Assembly (NCBI GenBank): GCA_963775875.1
Contig: CAVZKP010000016.1
Location: forward strand, 1-64,000
Source: AP-15 sp963775875
Lineage (GTDB): Bacteria; Pseudomonadota; Alphaproteobacteria; ATCC43930; CGMCC-115725
Direction: 5' to 3'
DNA: 64,000 nucleotides
In this document: piece by piece, positions 44,598-53,139 of the stretch
Numbering within the stretch: the first letter of the stretch is position 1
Layout of the letters: each line of letters begins with the position of its first letter
Position numbers and translations under genes: made by a program
Notes under the pieces: generated by a model
Told to the model about the DNA's origin: nothing
The model's input: the letters and a program-made list of their open reading frames with translations, nothing else
Databases searched by the model: none

Positions 44598-46385
44598 TTA
44601 TTCCGCCGCCAGGGCGATAGCGGAGGGCTGCCACGATATCGCCGGGATCTGGCGCCAGTCGCGCAGATGGCGCAGATGTCCGCGCAAGACCCGCGTCGCC
44701 GCCTCGTCGACCGCCAGCAGATTTTGCGTCAACACCACTCCGTAATCGGCCCTCGCCGCCGCCGGCGACACCAGTTCGTTGCGCACGTCGCGCAACACCA
44801 TCGCCGGATCGCGTTCCAGCGGGTCGCCCCAGCCGCCGGCGCCGGCCACCTCATGACGGAACACGTCGCCGCGGCGGATCGTCATCGTCAGTTTGGACGG
44901 CAACGGGCGGTTCTCGCCGTCCGGGTTCAGATAATTCATCGACGGCTTGCCCGGGCCCCCGCCATAGAGCCCATAGGGGCGGAAGTCGCGCCGATCCGAG
45001 CGGACCTGCAAGATCCCCTCCTCGGCGAGAAAGCGATAGTCGCGGCGAAACGGCGCGCCACCGCGGAATTTTCCCGGCCCCATCGCGTCGGCGATGAATT
45101 CATAGGCGGTGATCGCGATCGGCTGCTCGGCCTCGGTCACCTCGATCGATTGCGAGGCCATGTTGGCAAAAATGTTGGAATTGCCGTCGAGGCCGTCGGC
45201 ATAGGGCCGCCCGCCCCAGGCGCAGCAGGTGAAATCAACATAAATGAAGGGCCGCCGCGCGGTATCCCAGCCGCCGATCGAGATCCCGGTATTGCCGCCA
45301 TCCGAACTGGCGAGAACCTGGTCGGGCAGCATCTGCGCCAGCGCGCCGAACATGCAGTCGACCATGCGAAACCCGGTCAGGCCGCGCGCCGCGCAGGCGG
45401 CCGGCAAGACGCCGTTGGCGACGGTTCCCGGCGGGGCGGTGACCTCGATCGCGCGGAACACGCCGTCATTGTTCGGGATGTTGGCCGGCAGAACCGAGCG
45501 GATCGCGCAATAGCTCGCTGATTTGGTGAAGGACAGCGTGTTGTTGATCGCCCCCTTGACCTGCGGCGCCGAGCCGGTCCAGTCGACGAGCATATGGTCG
45601 CCCGATTTGGTGATGGCGACCTTGAGCGGGATCGGCACCCCGACATCGATGCCGTCATCGTCGATATGGTCGAGAAAACCATAGACCCCGTCGGGCAGTT
45701 CGCGGATCGCGGCCCGGGTCAGACGCTCGGAATAGTCGATCAGATCGGTCATATGCCGCCCGATCTTGCCGGGCCCGTACCGCCGCGCCAGTTCGCGCAG
45801 CGATTTCTCGCAGCCGTGGCAGGCGGCAAGCTGGGCGCGCAGATCGCCGAACACCTTGACCGGCACCCGCACATTGCGCTCGATCAGCGCATAAAGCGTC
45901 TCGTTGCGCTTGCCGCGGTCAAACAGCTTCAACGGCGGGATGCGCAGGCCTTCCTGGTAGATTTCGGTCGAATCCGACGCGTTCGAGCCCGGCACCCGGC
46001 CGCCGACATCGGTGTGATGGCACACCGTCGCCGCCCAGGCCAACATCTCGCCATCAAAAAACACCGGCTGGAAGACGAACACGTCGGGCAGATGCATGCC
46101 GCCCTGAAACGGGTCGTTCAGGATGAACACATCGCCCTCGGCGATGTCGCCGGCAAACGCCGCGCCGAACGCCGCCATCGCCGTCGGCATCGAGCCGAGA
46201 TGACCGGGCAGGGTCAGCCCCTGCGCCGCAAGATTGCCTGCGCCGTCGAAGATCGCGGTCGAATAGTCCATATTGTCTTTCAGCACGCCCGAATAGGTGG
46301 TGCGAAAGATGGTCAGCGCCATCTCATCGGCGATCGACAGCAGCGAATTCTTCAACAGCTCGAACTCGATCGGGTCGCTGATCAT
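44598..46385 (-). CDS. hyuB: Hydantoinase/oxoprolinase B subunit
   Basis: A 595-residue HyuB: starts M-I-S-D-P-I-E-F-E-L-L-K-N-S-L, then E-M-A-L-T-I-F-R-T-T-Y-S, F-I-L-N-D-P-F-Q-G-G-M-H-L-P-D, and C-terminal G-P-G-K-F-R-G-G-A-P and G-G-G-W-G-D-P. The start at 46385 has CGGAGGGCGGCG upstream; the frame is open far beyond it but this is the family start. HyuA and HyuB form an ATP-dependent hydrolase of 5-membered cyclic amides; with hyuA broken the complex may be inactive. It is divergent from an LLM oxidoreductase gene. Confidence 0.92.
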   Translation of the reverse strand: MISDPIEFELLKNSLLSIADEMALTIFRTTYSGVLKDNMDYSTAIFDGAGNLAAQGLTLPGHLGSMPTAMAAFGAAFAGDIAEGDVFILNDPFQGGMHLPDVFVFQPVFFDGEMLAWAATVCHHTDVGGRVPGSNASDSTEIYQEGLRIPPLKLFDRGKRNETLYALIERNVRVPVKVFGDLRAQLAACHGCEKSLRELARRYGPGKIGRHMTDLIDYSERLTRAAIRELPDGVYGFLDHIDDDGIDVGVPIPLKVAITKSGDHMLVDWTGSAPQVKGAINNTLSFTKSASYCAIRSVLPANIPNNDGVFRAIEVTAPPGTVANGVLPAACAARGLTGFRMVDCMFGALAQMLPDQVLASSDGGNTGISIGGWDTARRPFIYVDFTCCAWGGRPYADGLDGNSNIFANMASQSIEVTEAEQPIAITAYEFIADAMGPGKFRGGAPFRRDYRFLAEEGILQVRSDRRDFRPYGLYGGGPGKPSMNYLNPDGENRPLPSKLTMTIRRGDVFRHEVAGAGGWGDPLERDPAMVLRDVRNELVSPAAARADYGVVLTQNLLAVDEAATRVLRGHLRHLRDWRQIPAISWQPSAIALAAE

Positions 46386-46592
46386 CGCCGCCCTCCGTTG
46401 CGCCGGCCATCCCGGCCGCATTGGCCAAGGCAATACCACGCCGCGCCGCCTCGATTCCAGCAGCGGCCACCACCGACAATGACGAGCGCGATGCTCCGTC
46501 CCTCTTGCGCGCCCTGTTGACGCCATCCACGATAACGCACTTTGCCTGATCGGGCCGCCCGCCAGCCGGGTGGCAGAGAGGAGTTCGTCGCC

Positions 46593-47642
46593 ATGGAATT
46601 CGGCATGTTTCACCAGTTTCCCGCGCTGCCGGGCCGCACCGACGCGGACACCTTCGCGGAGGCGTTCGAGCAAATCGACGCGGCGGAACAATTGGGTCTC
46701 GACGTGATGTGGCTGGCCGAGCTCCATTTCGATCCGCAGCGCTCGGTATTGTCGGCGCCGCTGAGCATCGCCAGCGCCATCGCCGCGCGCACCCGCCGCA
46801 TCAGAATTGGCCTCGCGGTTCAGGTATTGCCGCTGTGCCACCCGCTGCGCCTGGCCGAGGAAGCGGCGACGGTCGACCAGATCAGCCATGGCCGGCTGAT
46901 CTTTGGGGTCGGGCGCAGCGGTCTGCCGCGCACTTACGAAGATTATGGCGTGTCCTATGCGGAAAGCCGCGACCGTTTTACCGAAGTCCTCGACATTGTC
47001 GAGCAGGCGTGGTCGCAGCCTGCGGTCTCCTTTGAGGGACGGTACTACAGCTTCAAAAATATCGCGGTCACGCCGAAGCCGTTTCAGCAGCCGCTGCCGC
47101 CGATCCGGATCGCCGCCGCCAGCCCCGACACCTACCCCGCGGTCGGCGAACGCGGGCTGCCGATCTTTATCAATGCCCGCCACGGCTCGTTTTCCGAATT
47201 CGCCCCGGCGATACGCGAGTACCGCGAGGCCTATGCCGCGGCCGGCCATCCGGGGCGGGGCCGGGTGTATCTGCGGGTGCCGACCTACCTTGCCGAAACC
47301 GAGGGCCGGGCGCGCGAAGAGGCGCGGGAGAGCCTGATGCATTTCTACCGCGAGCAGACCGAGCGCTTGCGCGATTCGATGTCCCGCGGCGGTACGCGCG
47401 CGATCGAGGGCCGGGCGGAGCGTCTGGAACGCCTCGAAAAGCTGACCTATGACGAGGCCTTGCAAGGCCAGGTGCTGATCGGCACGCCGCAGAGCGTCGG
47501 CGAGCGGCTGCGCGCCTTGCAGGACGAGCTCGGCATCGACGGCATTTTGGCCGAGCTGAATTGCGGCGGCCTGATCCCGCACCCGCAGGTCATGACCGCG
47601 CTGCGCCTGTTATGCGAAGAGGTCATGCCGAGGTTTCACTGA
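46593..47642 (+). CDS. LLM-class flavin-dependent oxidoreductase
   Basis: A 349-residue luciferase-like monooxygenase: M-E-F-G-M-F-H-Q-F start, M-W-L-A-E-L-H-F-D, R-I-R-I-G-L-A-V-Q-V-L-P-L-C-H-P and G-R-L-I-F-G-V-G-R-S. GAGGAG lies ten bases before the ATG. It differs clearly from the LLM gene at 39923, so it is not a recent duplicate. Placed opposite hyuB, it may belong to the same heterocycle-degrading function. Confidence 0.9.
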   Translation: MEFGMFHQFPALPGRTDADTFAEAFEQIDAAEQLGLDVMWLAELHFDPQRSVLSAPLSIASAIAARTRRIRIGLAVQVLPLCHPLRLAEEAATVDQISHGRLIFGVGRSGLPRTYEDYGVSYAESRDRFTEVLDIVEQAWSQPAVSFEGRYYSFKNIAVTPKPFQQPLPPIRIAAASPDTYPAVGERGLPIFINARHGSFSEFAPAIREYREAYAAAGHPGRGRVYLRVPTYLAETEGRAREEARESLMHFYREQTERLRDSMSRGGTRAIEGRAERLERLEKLTYDEALQGQVLIGTPQSVGERLRALQDELGIDGILAELNCGGLIPHPQVMTALRLLCEEVMPRFH

Positions 47643-47866
47643 CCGTCAAATCTGGCGGCGACCGACGGCCGATGGCCAAGACGAAGCGTGCGGGCGGCGC
47701 CGCCGATGACCGAGGCGAAGCGCGGGCGGTGCTGCCGATAGCCTACATCATCTGCAAGATGGCCCACTTGCCGGACAGATAGTCCGCCTATCGATGATCT
47801 GCCGCGGCGGGTAGGACAACAATCTGGCGGATTGCGCTGCTCGGCCTGGCCTCGGGAGGGCCTGGG

Positions 47867-49279
47867 TCAGAGTGGGATTTGCTCCTGCGGCTGCTGACCG
47901 CCGAGACGACCGGCGAGATCGGGCAAGCGGGCGACGACCCGGTCGCGCCCATCCGCCTTTGCCCGGTAGAGAGCATCGTCGGCGCGTTTGAGCAGGCAAT
48001 CGCGATCCTCGCCGCGCGCTGCCGCGGTGGTAACGCCAATGCTGATGGTGACCGGCAGGCCGGCGCCGCCCGCCCGGAGGGCGAAAGGTTCGCTCGCAAC
48101 CGCCAACCGCAGCCGTTCGGCCACCGTAGCGGCGATCGCCGGGCCGGTCTCGGGCATCACCACGACGAATTCCTCGCCGCCCAGGCGGGCGACGAGGTCG
48201 ACGCTGCGCACCGTGTTCGTCGCCCGGGCCGCCAGCTCGCGCAGCACATCGTCGCCGGCGGCGTGGCCATAGGTGTCGTTGACCCGCTTGAAATGGTCGA
48301 TGTCGATAAGCAAAACGGCCGCGCCGATGCCGTCGTGATTGACCCGCTCGATCAACTCGTCCAGATGGGCGAACAGATACCGGCGGTTGTAGAGACCGGT
48401 CAGCTCATCGGTCAGCGCCAGCTCAAGGCTGCGGCGGTAGTTCTGGTTCAGCCGCTCCTGCAGCCGCTTGCGCCGGATCTGGATGTTGGTGCGCGCCAAC
48501 AGCTCGTTGCGATCCACCGGGCGGATCAGATAGTCGTTGGCGCCCAGATCGAGCCCTTTGGCGAGGCGCGGCAGATCGCGGTCCGCGGCGATCAGCAGAA
48601 TCGGCAATTGGCGAAAGAGTTCGCTGGCGCGGCATTGCGAAACCAGGCGTAGCGGGTCGCCATCCGGCGTCGTCAGGCTGGCGATGATCAGCTCGGTCTC
48701 GACATCGAGGCGCGATTGCGCTTCGGCGCAGTTGCCGACGACCGTCACCCGGTGCGCGATCGCCAAGGTTTCCGACATCCTGGCAGCGGCGAACGCGTCC
48801 TCTTCGGCAATCAGAATGCGCGCCGGCCCGCCTTCGTCAGCGGCTGCGGCCTGCGGGCCGCCAAAGCGGCCGCAGATCTCGTCGCGCAACCGCCATTCCT
48901 CCATCAGCCGCTTCAACCGGGCCAGCGAGCGCACCCGCGCGAACAGCGCAATGTCGTTGACCGGCTTTGTCAAAAAATCATCGGCGCCGGCCTCCAACCC
49001 GCGCAGCCGATTGGCGGCGTCGGACAAAGCGGTCACCATGACCACCGGAAGATCGGCGGTCCGCGGATTTGCCTTCAGGCGACGGCAGACTTCGAAACCG
49101 TCCATGCCCGGCATCATCACATCGAGCAGAATGACGTCCGGCAGTTCGGCGTCGGCTATCGCCAGGGCGGCGCTGCCGCTGGGGGCGGACAGCACATCGA
49201 AATATTCGCTCGAAAGCTTGGCCTCGAGCAGCTTGACATTGATTGCTATGTCATCAACGACCAGCACTCGCGCAGACAT
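47867..49279 (-). CDS. pleD: PleD-type response regulator with diguanylate cyclase domain
   Basis: A 470-residue protein with two receiver domains and a C-terminal GGDEF. The first receiver is intact (V-L-V-V-D-D, phospho-Asp in V-I-L-L-D-V-M-M-P-G, V-T-A-L, T-K-P-V); the second lacks clear phospho-acceptor residues, as in PleD. The cyclase has the active G-G-E-E-F and an inhibitory R-S-V-D five residues before it. It makes cyclic di-GMP and controls polar development in Caulobacter. I chose the ATG at 49279 after AGGGCGGCCG. divK lies 40 bases upstream, so this is the classic divK-pleD operon. Confidence 0.93.
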   Translation of the reverse strand: MSARVLVVDDIAINVKLLEAKLSSEYFDVLSAPSGSAALAIADAELPDVILLDVMMPGMDGFEVCRRLKANPRTADLPVVMVTALSDAANRLRGLEAGADDFLTKPVNDIALFARVRSLARLKRLMEEWRLRDEICGRFGGPQAAAADEGGPARILIAEEDAFAAARMSETLAIAHRVTVVGNCAEAQSRLDVETELIIASLTTPDGDPLRLVSQCRASELFRQLPILLIAADRDLPRLAKGLDLGANDYLIRPVDRNELLARTNIQIRRKRLQERLNQNYRRSLELALTDELTGLYNRRYLFAHLDELIERVNHDGIGAAVLLIDIDHFKRVNDTYGHAAGDDVLRELAARATNTVRSVDLVARLGGEEFVVVMPETGPAIAATVAERLRLAVASEPFALRAGGAGLPVTISIGVTTAAARGEDRDCLLKRADDALYRAKADGRDRVVARLPDLAGRLGGQQPQEQIPL

Positions 49280-49319
49280 CGGCCGCCCTAATGCTACAGT
49301 ATGGAAGAAAACTTCGGCA

Positions 49320-49730
49320 TCAAGAAAGGTAACGTTCGACCATTTCCAGAAAACCTGCGACGGAGATCGGCTTGGCGATATAATCCTCACAGCCACCGTC
49401 GCGCATCTTTTCCTTATCTCCTTTCATGGCGAAGGCGGTTACTGCGATGACCGGGATCATGCAGAGATTTTCGTCCTCTTTGATCCATTTGGTGACCTGG
49501 AGACCCGAGACTTCGGGAAGCTGAATGTCCATCAGGATCAGATCGGGATGATGCCGACGGGCCAGCGCCAGCGCCTCGACGCCATCCTTCGTCTGCAGGG
49601 TCTCATAACCATGCGCCACGAGGAGATCGTTGAACAGCTTCATATTGAGGTCATTGTCCTCGACGATCAAGATTTGCTGCCGCAGCGGCCGAGCGCCGGT
49701 CCCGCCAGAATTCGGGATTTCGATGTTCAT
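49320..49730 (-). CDS. divK: DivK single-domain response regulator
   Basis: A 136-residue receiver-only protein: I-L-I-V-E-D-N-D-L-N-M-K-L-F-N-D-L-L, phospho-Asp in L-I-L-M-D-I-Q-L-P-E-V-S-G, A-V-T-A-F-A-M and A-K-P-I, all typical of DivK. It lacks an output domain and relays phosphate between PleC/DivJ-type kinases and the cell-cycle pathway. A ~15-residue non-conserved N-terminus precedes the domain, so the true start could be slightly later. pleD follows. Confidence 0.92.
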   Translation of the reverse strand: MNIEIPNSGGTGARPLRQQILIVEDNDLNMKLFNDLLVAHGYETLQTKDGVEALALARRHHPDLILMDIQLPEVSGLQVTKWIKEDENLCMIPVIAVTAFAMKGDKEKMRDGGCEDYIAKPISVAGFLEMVERYLS

Positions 49731-49908
49731 GCTTCGCGCGCCTGTAGAAAATGCTCAAATATCGGCGGGTCCAGCGATCCCGCCGCCACCTCTTTTGGTG
49801 ACCGGCGGGTTCGCAACCGGTTCTGCGATCGGCTTTTAACGGTATGGGTTTAAAAATTGATGAGCACCGCTATCGTTTCGTCCTATCCAGGCGGGAAAGG
49901 ACGGACCA

Positions 49909-50829
49909 ATGACGACACGCCTGCGGATCGGAATTGATCTCGGCGGCACCAAGATAGAGGGCGCGGCGATCGACGAAGGCGGGGTGGTGCGCGACCGACG
50001 CCGGGCGCCAACTCCAGCGGGGAACTACCAGGCCACGATTGCCGCTATCCTCGCCATTGTCGCCGCCATCGAGAATCAACTTGGCGCTCCCGCCACCATC
50101 GGGATCGGCATGCCCGGAGCCGTCTCTCCGGCGACCGGTCTCGTCAAAAACGCAAATTCGACATGCCTGATCGGCCGTCCGTTGCAGCACGATCTCGAAG
50201 CCGCGCTGGGCCGCCCGGTTCGCCTCGCCAATGACGCCAATTGCTTTGCCCTTTCCGAAGCGATCGACGGCGCCGCCACCGGGCTCGAAACGGTGTTCGG
50301 CGTCATTCTCGGCACCGGCGTCGGTGGCGGCCTGGTCATCGGCGGACGGGTCCTGATCGGCGCCAACGCGATCGCCGGCGAATGGGGTCACAACCCGCTG
50401 CCCGGTCCGGCGCCGGACGAGACGCCGGGGCCGCCCTGCTGGTGCGGCCGGTCCGGCTGCCTCGAGACCTATCTGTCGGGGCCGGGCCTGGCTGCGGACC
50501 ACCGTCGTCACACCGGGCAAAGCCTGACCGCCCCGGAGATTGCCGGCGCCGCCGAGAGCGGCAATGCCGGCTGCCGCGCGACCTTGGCGCGCTATAGCGA
50601 CCGGCTGGCCCGCGGCCTCGCCTCGGTCATCAACCTGATCGACCCGGACGCGATCGTGCTCGGCGGCGGCCTTTCGGCGATCCGTGTGCTGTATGACGAG
50701 GTCCCGCAACGGTGGGGCCGATACGTCTTTTCCGACCGGGTCGTCACCCGCCTGCTCGCCCCGGTGCATGGCGATGCGAGCGGGGTACGGGGAGCAGCGT
50801 GGCTGTGGCCGGCGCAGCCCCCGGTGTGA
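49909..50829 (+). CDS. ROK-family sugar kinase (fructokinase/NagK-like)
   Basis: A 306-residue ROK kinase. Seen are the ATP phosphate loop I-G-I-D-L-G-G-T-K-I-E, I-G-M-P-G-A, catalytic Asp in L-A-N-D-A-N-C, G-V-I-L-G-T-G-V-G-G-G, and the zinc-binding ROK signature C-W-C-G-R-S-G-C-L-E-T-Y. The H-N-P-L-P-G motif fits Mak-type fructokinases and NagK. The substrate is a hexose but not determined here. The stop overlaps the dinB start by four bases. Confidence 0.9.
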   Translation: MTTRLRIGIDLGGTKIEGAAIDEGGVVRDRRRAPTPAGNYQATIAAILAIVAAIENQLGAPATIGIGMPGAVSPATGLVKNANSTCLIGRPLQHDLEAALGRPVRLANDANCFALSEAIDGAATGLETVFGVILGTGVGGGLVIGGRVLIGANAIAGEWGHNPLPGPAPDETPGPPCWCGRSGCLETYLSGPGLAADHRRHTGQSLTAPEIAGAAESGNAGCRATLARYSDRLARGLASVINLIDPDAIVLGGGLSAIRVLYDEVPQRWGRYVFSDRVVTRLLAPVHGDASGVRGAAWLWPAQPPV

Positions 50830-52148
50830 ACACGCTCTGCCGCGACTGTGGCGGGCTTTCGATATCGGCGCCCCCGGGCCGCCGTTGCGCCCGGTGCGGG
50901 TCGCCGCGGCTCGTCCACCATGAGGCGCTCGGCACATTGTCGATCGCCCATGTCGATTGCGACGCGTTCTATGCCGCCGTCGAGAAACGCGAGCGGCCGG
51001 AGCTCGCCGATCGCCCGGTCATCGTCGGCGGCGGCGCGCGCGGGGTCGTCCTGGCCTGCTGCTATGTGGCCCGGCTTTATGGCGTGCGGTCGGCGATGCC
51101 GATGTTCAAGGCGTTGGCCGCCTGCCCCGATGCGGTGGTGATCCGCCCGGACATGGCCAAATATCGCGAGGTCGGGCGGGCCGTGCGGGCCGAGATGCGG
51201 CGGCTCACCCCGCTGGTCGAGCCGGTGTCGATCGACGAGGCCTTCCTCGACCTGTCGGGCACCGAGAAGCTGCACGGCGCGGCGCCGGCCGAGCTGCTCG
51301 CGGCCCTTGCCCGGCGGGTCGAGGCGACGCTCGCAATCACCTTGTCGATCGGGTTGAGCGACAGCAAGTTTCTCGCCAAGATCGCCTCCGACCTCGACAA
51401 ACCGCGCGGCTTCGCGGTGCTCAGCCGCCGCGAGGCGCCCGCCTTTTTCGCCGACAAGCCGGTATCCCTGCTGTGGGGCGTCGGTGCGGCGTTGCAGCGC
51501 CGGCTCGCCGCCGACGGCATTACCCTGGTCGGTCAGCTTGCCGCACTCGGCGAGCGCGAGCTCGCGGCGCGCTATGGGCGGATTGGGCCACGGCTCGCCC
51601 AACTCGCACAGGGCGCTGACCAGCAAGCCGTACTCGCTCACCTGCCGGCGCGCTCGATCTCGGCGGAAACCACCCTGGCGCAGGATGAAGCCGATGGGCA
51701 GGCCCTGGCACACACCCTTTGGCCGCTATGCGATCGGGTCGCGGCACATTTGAAAGAGGCCTCGCTCGCCGCCGGGTCGGTGACCTTGAAGCTCAAGACC
51801 GGCGATTTTCGCCTGCGCACGCGGTCGCGGCGCCTCGCCGATCCGACCCAGCTCGCCGAAACCCTGTTTCGCACCGCCTCGGCGCTGCTCTCGCCCGAAG
51901 CGGACGGCGTCACCCGCTATCGCCTGATCGGGGTCGGCGCCGACCTTCTGGTCGACGGCGGCAAAGCCGATTTGCCGACCCTGTTCGACGACCAGTTCGG
52001 CCGGCCGCGACGGCTCGAACAGGCGATCGACCAGATCCGCGCCCGTCTCGGCGACAATTCGCTAGGTCGCGGCCGCGATCTGGGCGGCCATGGCGCGGGC
52101 GCGGGCGCAGAGATTGCGCCGCGTGGGGCCAGGCGGGAGCGGGAGTAG
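50826..52148 (+). CDS. dinB: DNA polymerase IV with N-terminal zinc finger
   Basis: A 440-residue Y-family polymerase. Catalytic residues are visible: I-A-H-V-D-C-D-A-F-Y-A-A-V-E-K and S-I-D-E-A-F-L-D-L-S, with the finger region V-I-V-G-G-G-A-R-G-V-V and little-finger domain following. The first ~30 residues hold C-x-x-C and C-x-x-C pairs, a zinc-finger extension seen in many alphaproteobacterial DinB. The GTG at 50826 overlaps the ROK kinase stop (GTGA), so the two are translationally coupled. It performs error-prone lesion bypass. Confidence 0.93.
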   Translation: MNTLCRDCGGLSISAPPGRRCARCGSPRLVHHEALGTLSIAHVDCDAFYAAVEKRERPELADRPVIVGGGARGVVLACCYVARLYGVRSAMPMFKALAACPDAVVIRPDMAKYREVGRAVRAEMRRLTPLVEPVSIDEAFLDLSGTEKLHGAAPAELLAALARRVEATLAITLSIGLSDSKFLAKIASDLDKPRGFAVLSRREAPAFFADKPVSLLWGVGAALQRRLAADGITLVGQLAALGERELAARYGRIGPRLAQLAQGADQQAVLAHLPARSISAETTLAQDEADGQALAHTLWPLCDRVAAHLKEASLAAGSVTLKLKTGDFRLRTRSRRLADPTQLAETLFRTASALLSPEADGVTRYRLIGVGADLLVDGGKADLPTLFDDQFGRPRRLEQAIDQIRARLGDNSLGRGRDLGGHGAGAGAEIAPRGARRERE

Positions 52149-52276
52149 ACCAGCCCGCGGGCGAATGAAATGCGCGATGTCGCACGCCTCGGAGCGCACG
52201 CGTGGCGCTATCGGTCGAAGAATGCGATGGGCTCTGCCGCCCGGCGCCCGCTGGCGTCTGCAGCGATCGGCGACGA

Positions 52277-53059
52277 TCAGCAATGTGGCTTGCTCAGCGC
52301 CTCGATATCGTCGAGCTTGGCGCGGATCGAATAGTCGCCGTAATCGATGGTCATATCGCGGGAGACGCCGTTGTCGAGGAGGCGCATCCCCAACTCGTAA
52401 TCCGGCTCCTCGGCAGCGGCATCGACCGGAAAGAAGGCGAGCCGGACATACCAGCCGGGCCGCTCCAACAGCGGGCTGAGCTTTGCCGAGGCGGGTTCGG
52501 CGGTGGCCTTGGCGCCGATCACCGCCGAGACCTGAACCGCATTTTCGTCGGCGGAGCCGTCGAACACCTGGCGGGAGACGAACGTCTCGCCCTGCTGGGC
52601 CTTGTCGATCAGCAGGATCGTGTGGGCGCTGGGAAACAGTACGCCCGGCGCCAGCTTGAGGGTATGCATGTGCGGTTTGACGAACTCGGCGACCCCGCCC
52701 TTTCCGGGCCCATCAAGTTTCGCCTCGCCGCTGATCTCCTGGTCGAGCTCGCCGTTTCGCGTCTGCCGCTGATTGAAGCGGTAGTGCAGCCCGTCTTTCG
52801 ACTCCCAGGTGACGAAGCTCGAGGCGATATCGACGTCGTGGCTTTCGGCATAATGCATCTTGAGCCGATAGCGCTGCTCGATCGTCCAACCGTCACAGGT
52901 CTCGCCCCACTCATAATCCATGGTGCCGTTCGCATCGAGTACGCCCGAATCGCTGCGCGCCGATCCCAGGGTCATCGAATAGAGCGCCCGGTGCGGCGCG
53001 ATTTCGGCGCCGTATGCTGACGGCACCGCGAGCGCGGCCAGCCCGACCGCCATGACCAT
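52277..53059 (-). CDS. eipB: EipB-family (DUF1849) periplasmic protein
   Basis: A 260-residue protein with a signal peptide (V-G-L-A-A-L-A-V-P-S-A-Y-G) and the EipB motifs Y-S-M-T-L-G, M-D-Y-E-W-G-E-T-C-D-G-W-T and D-I-A-S-S-F-V-T-W-E-S. Two cysteines, one in E-T-C-D-G and one at the very C-terminus (K-P-H-C), match the disulfide known in Brucella EipB, which supports cell-envelope integrity. Start at 53059 (M-V-M-A). Monocistronic, beside aspS on the same strand. Confidence 0.88.
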   Translation of the reverse strand: MVMAVGLAALAVPSAYGAEIAPHRALYSMTLGSARSDSGVLDANGTMDYEWGETCDGWTIEQRYRLKMHYAESHDVDIASSFVTWESKDGLHYRFNQRQTRNGELDQEISGEAKLDGPGKGGVAEFVKPHMHTLKLAPGVLFPSAHTILLIDKAQQGETFVSRQVFDGSADENAVQVSAVIGAKATAEPASAKLSPLLERPGWYVRLAFFPVDAAAEEPDYELGMRLLDNGVSRDMTIDYGDYSIRAKLDDIEALSKPHC

Positions 53060-53139
53060 CGCCCCGACGCTCCGCGCGAGCAGCGAGCCAGCTCCTGCGG
53101 GGCCGATGGCGCCCGTGTTCTCGCCCCGCAATGCGCGGG

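Noticed and set aside
44598..47582. 994-codon minus-strand frame
   Set aside because: The part above 46385 is antisense to the LLM oxidoreductase; only hyuB is real.
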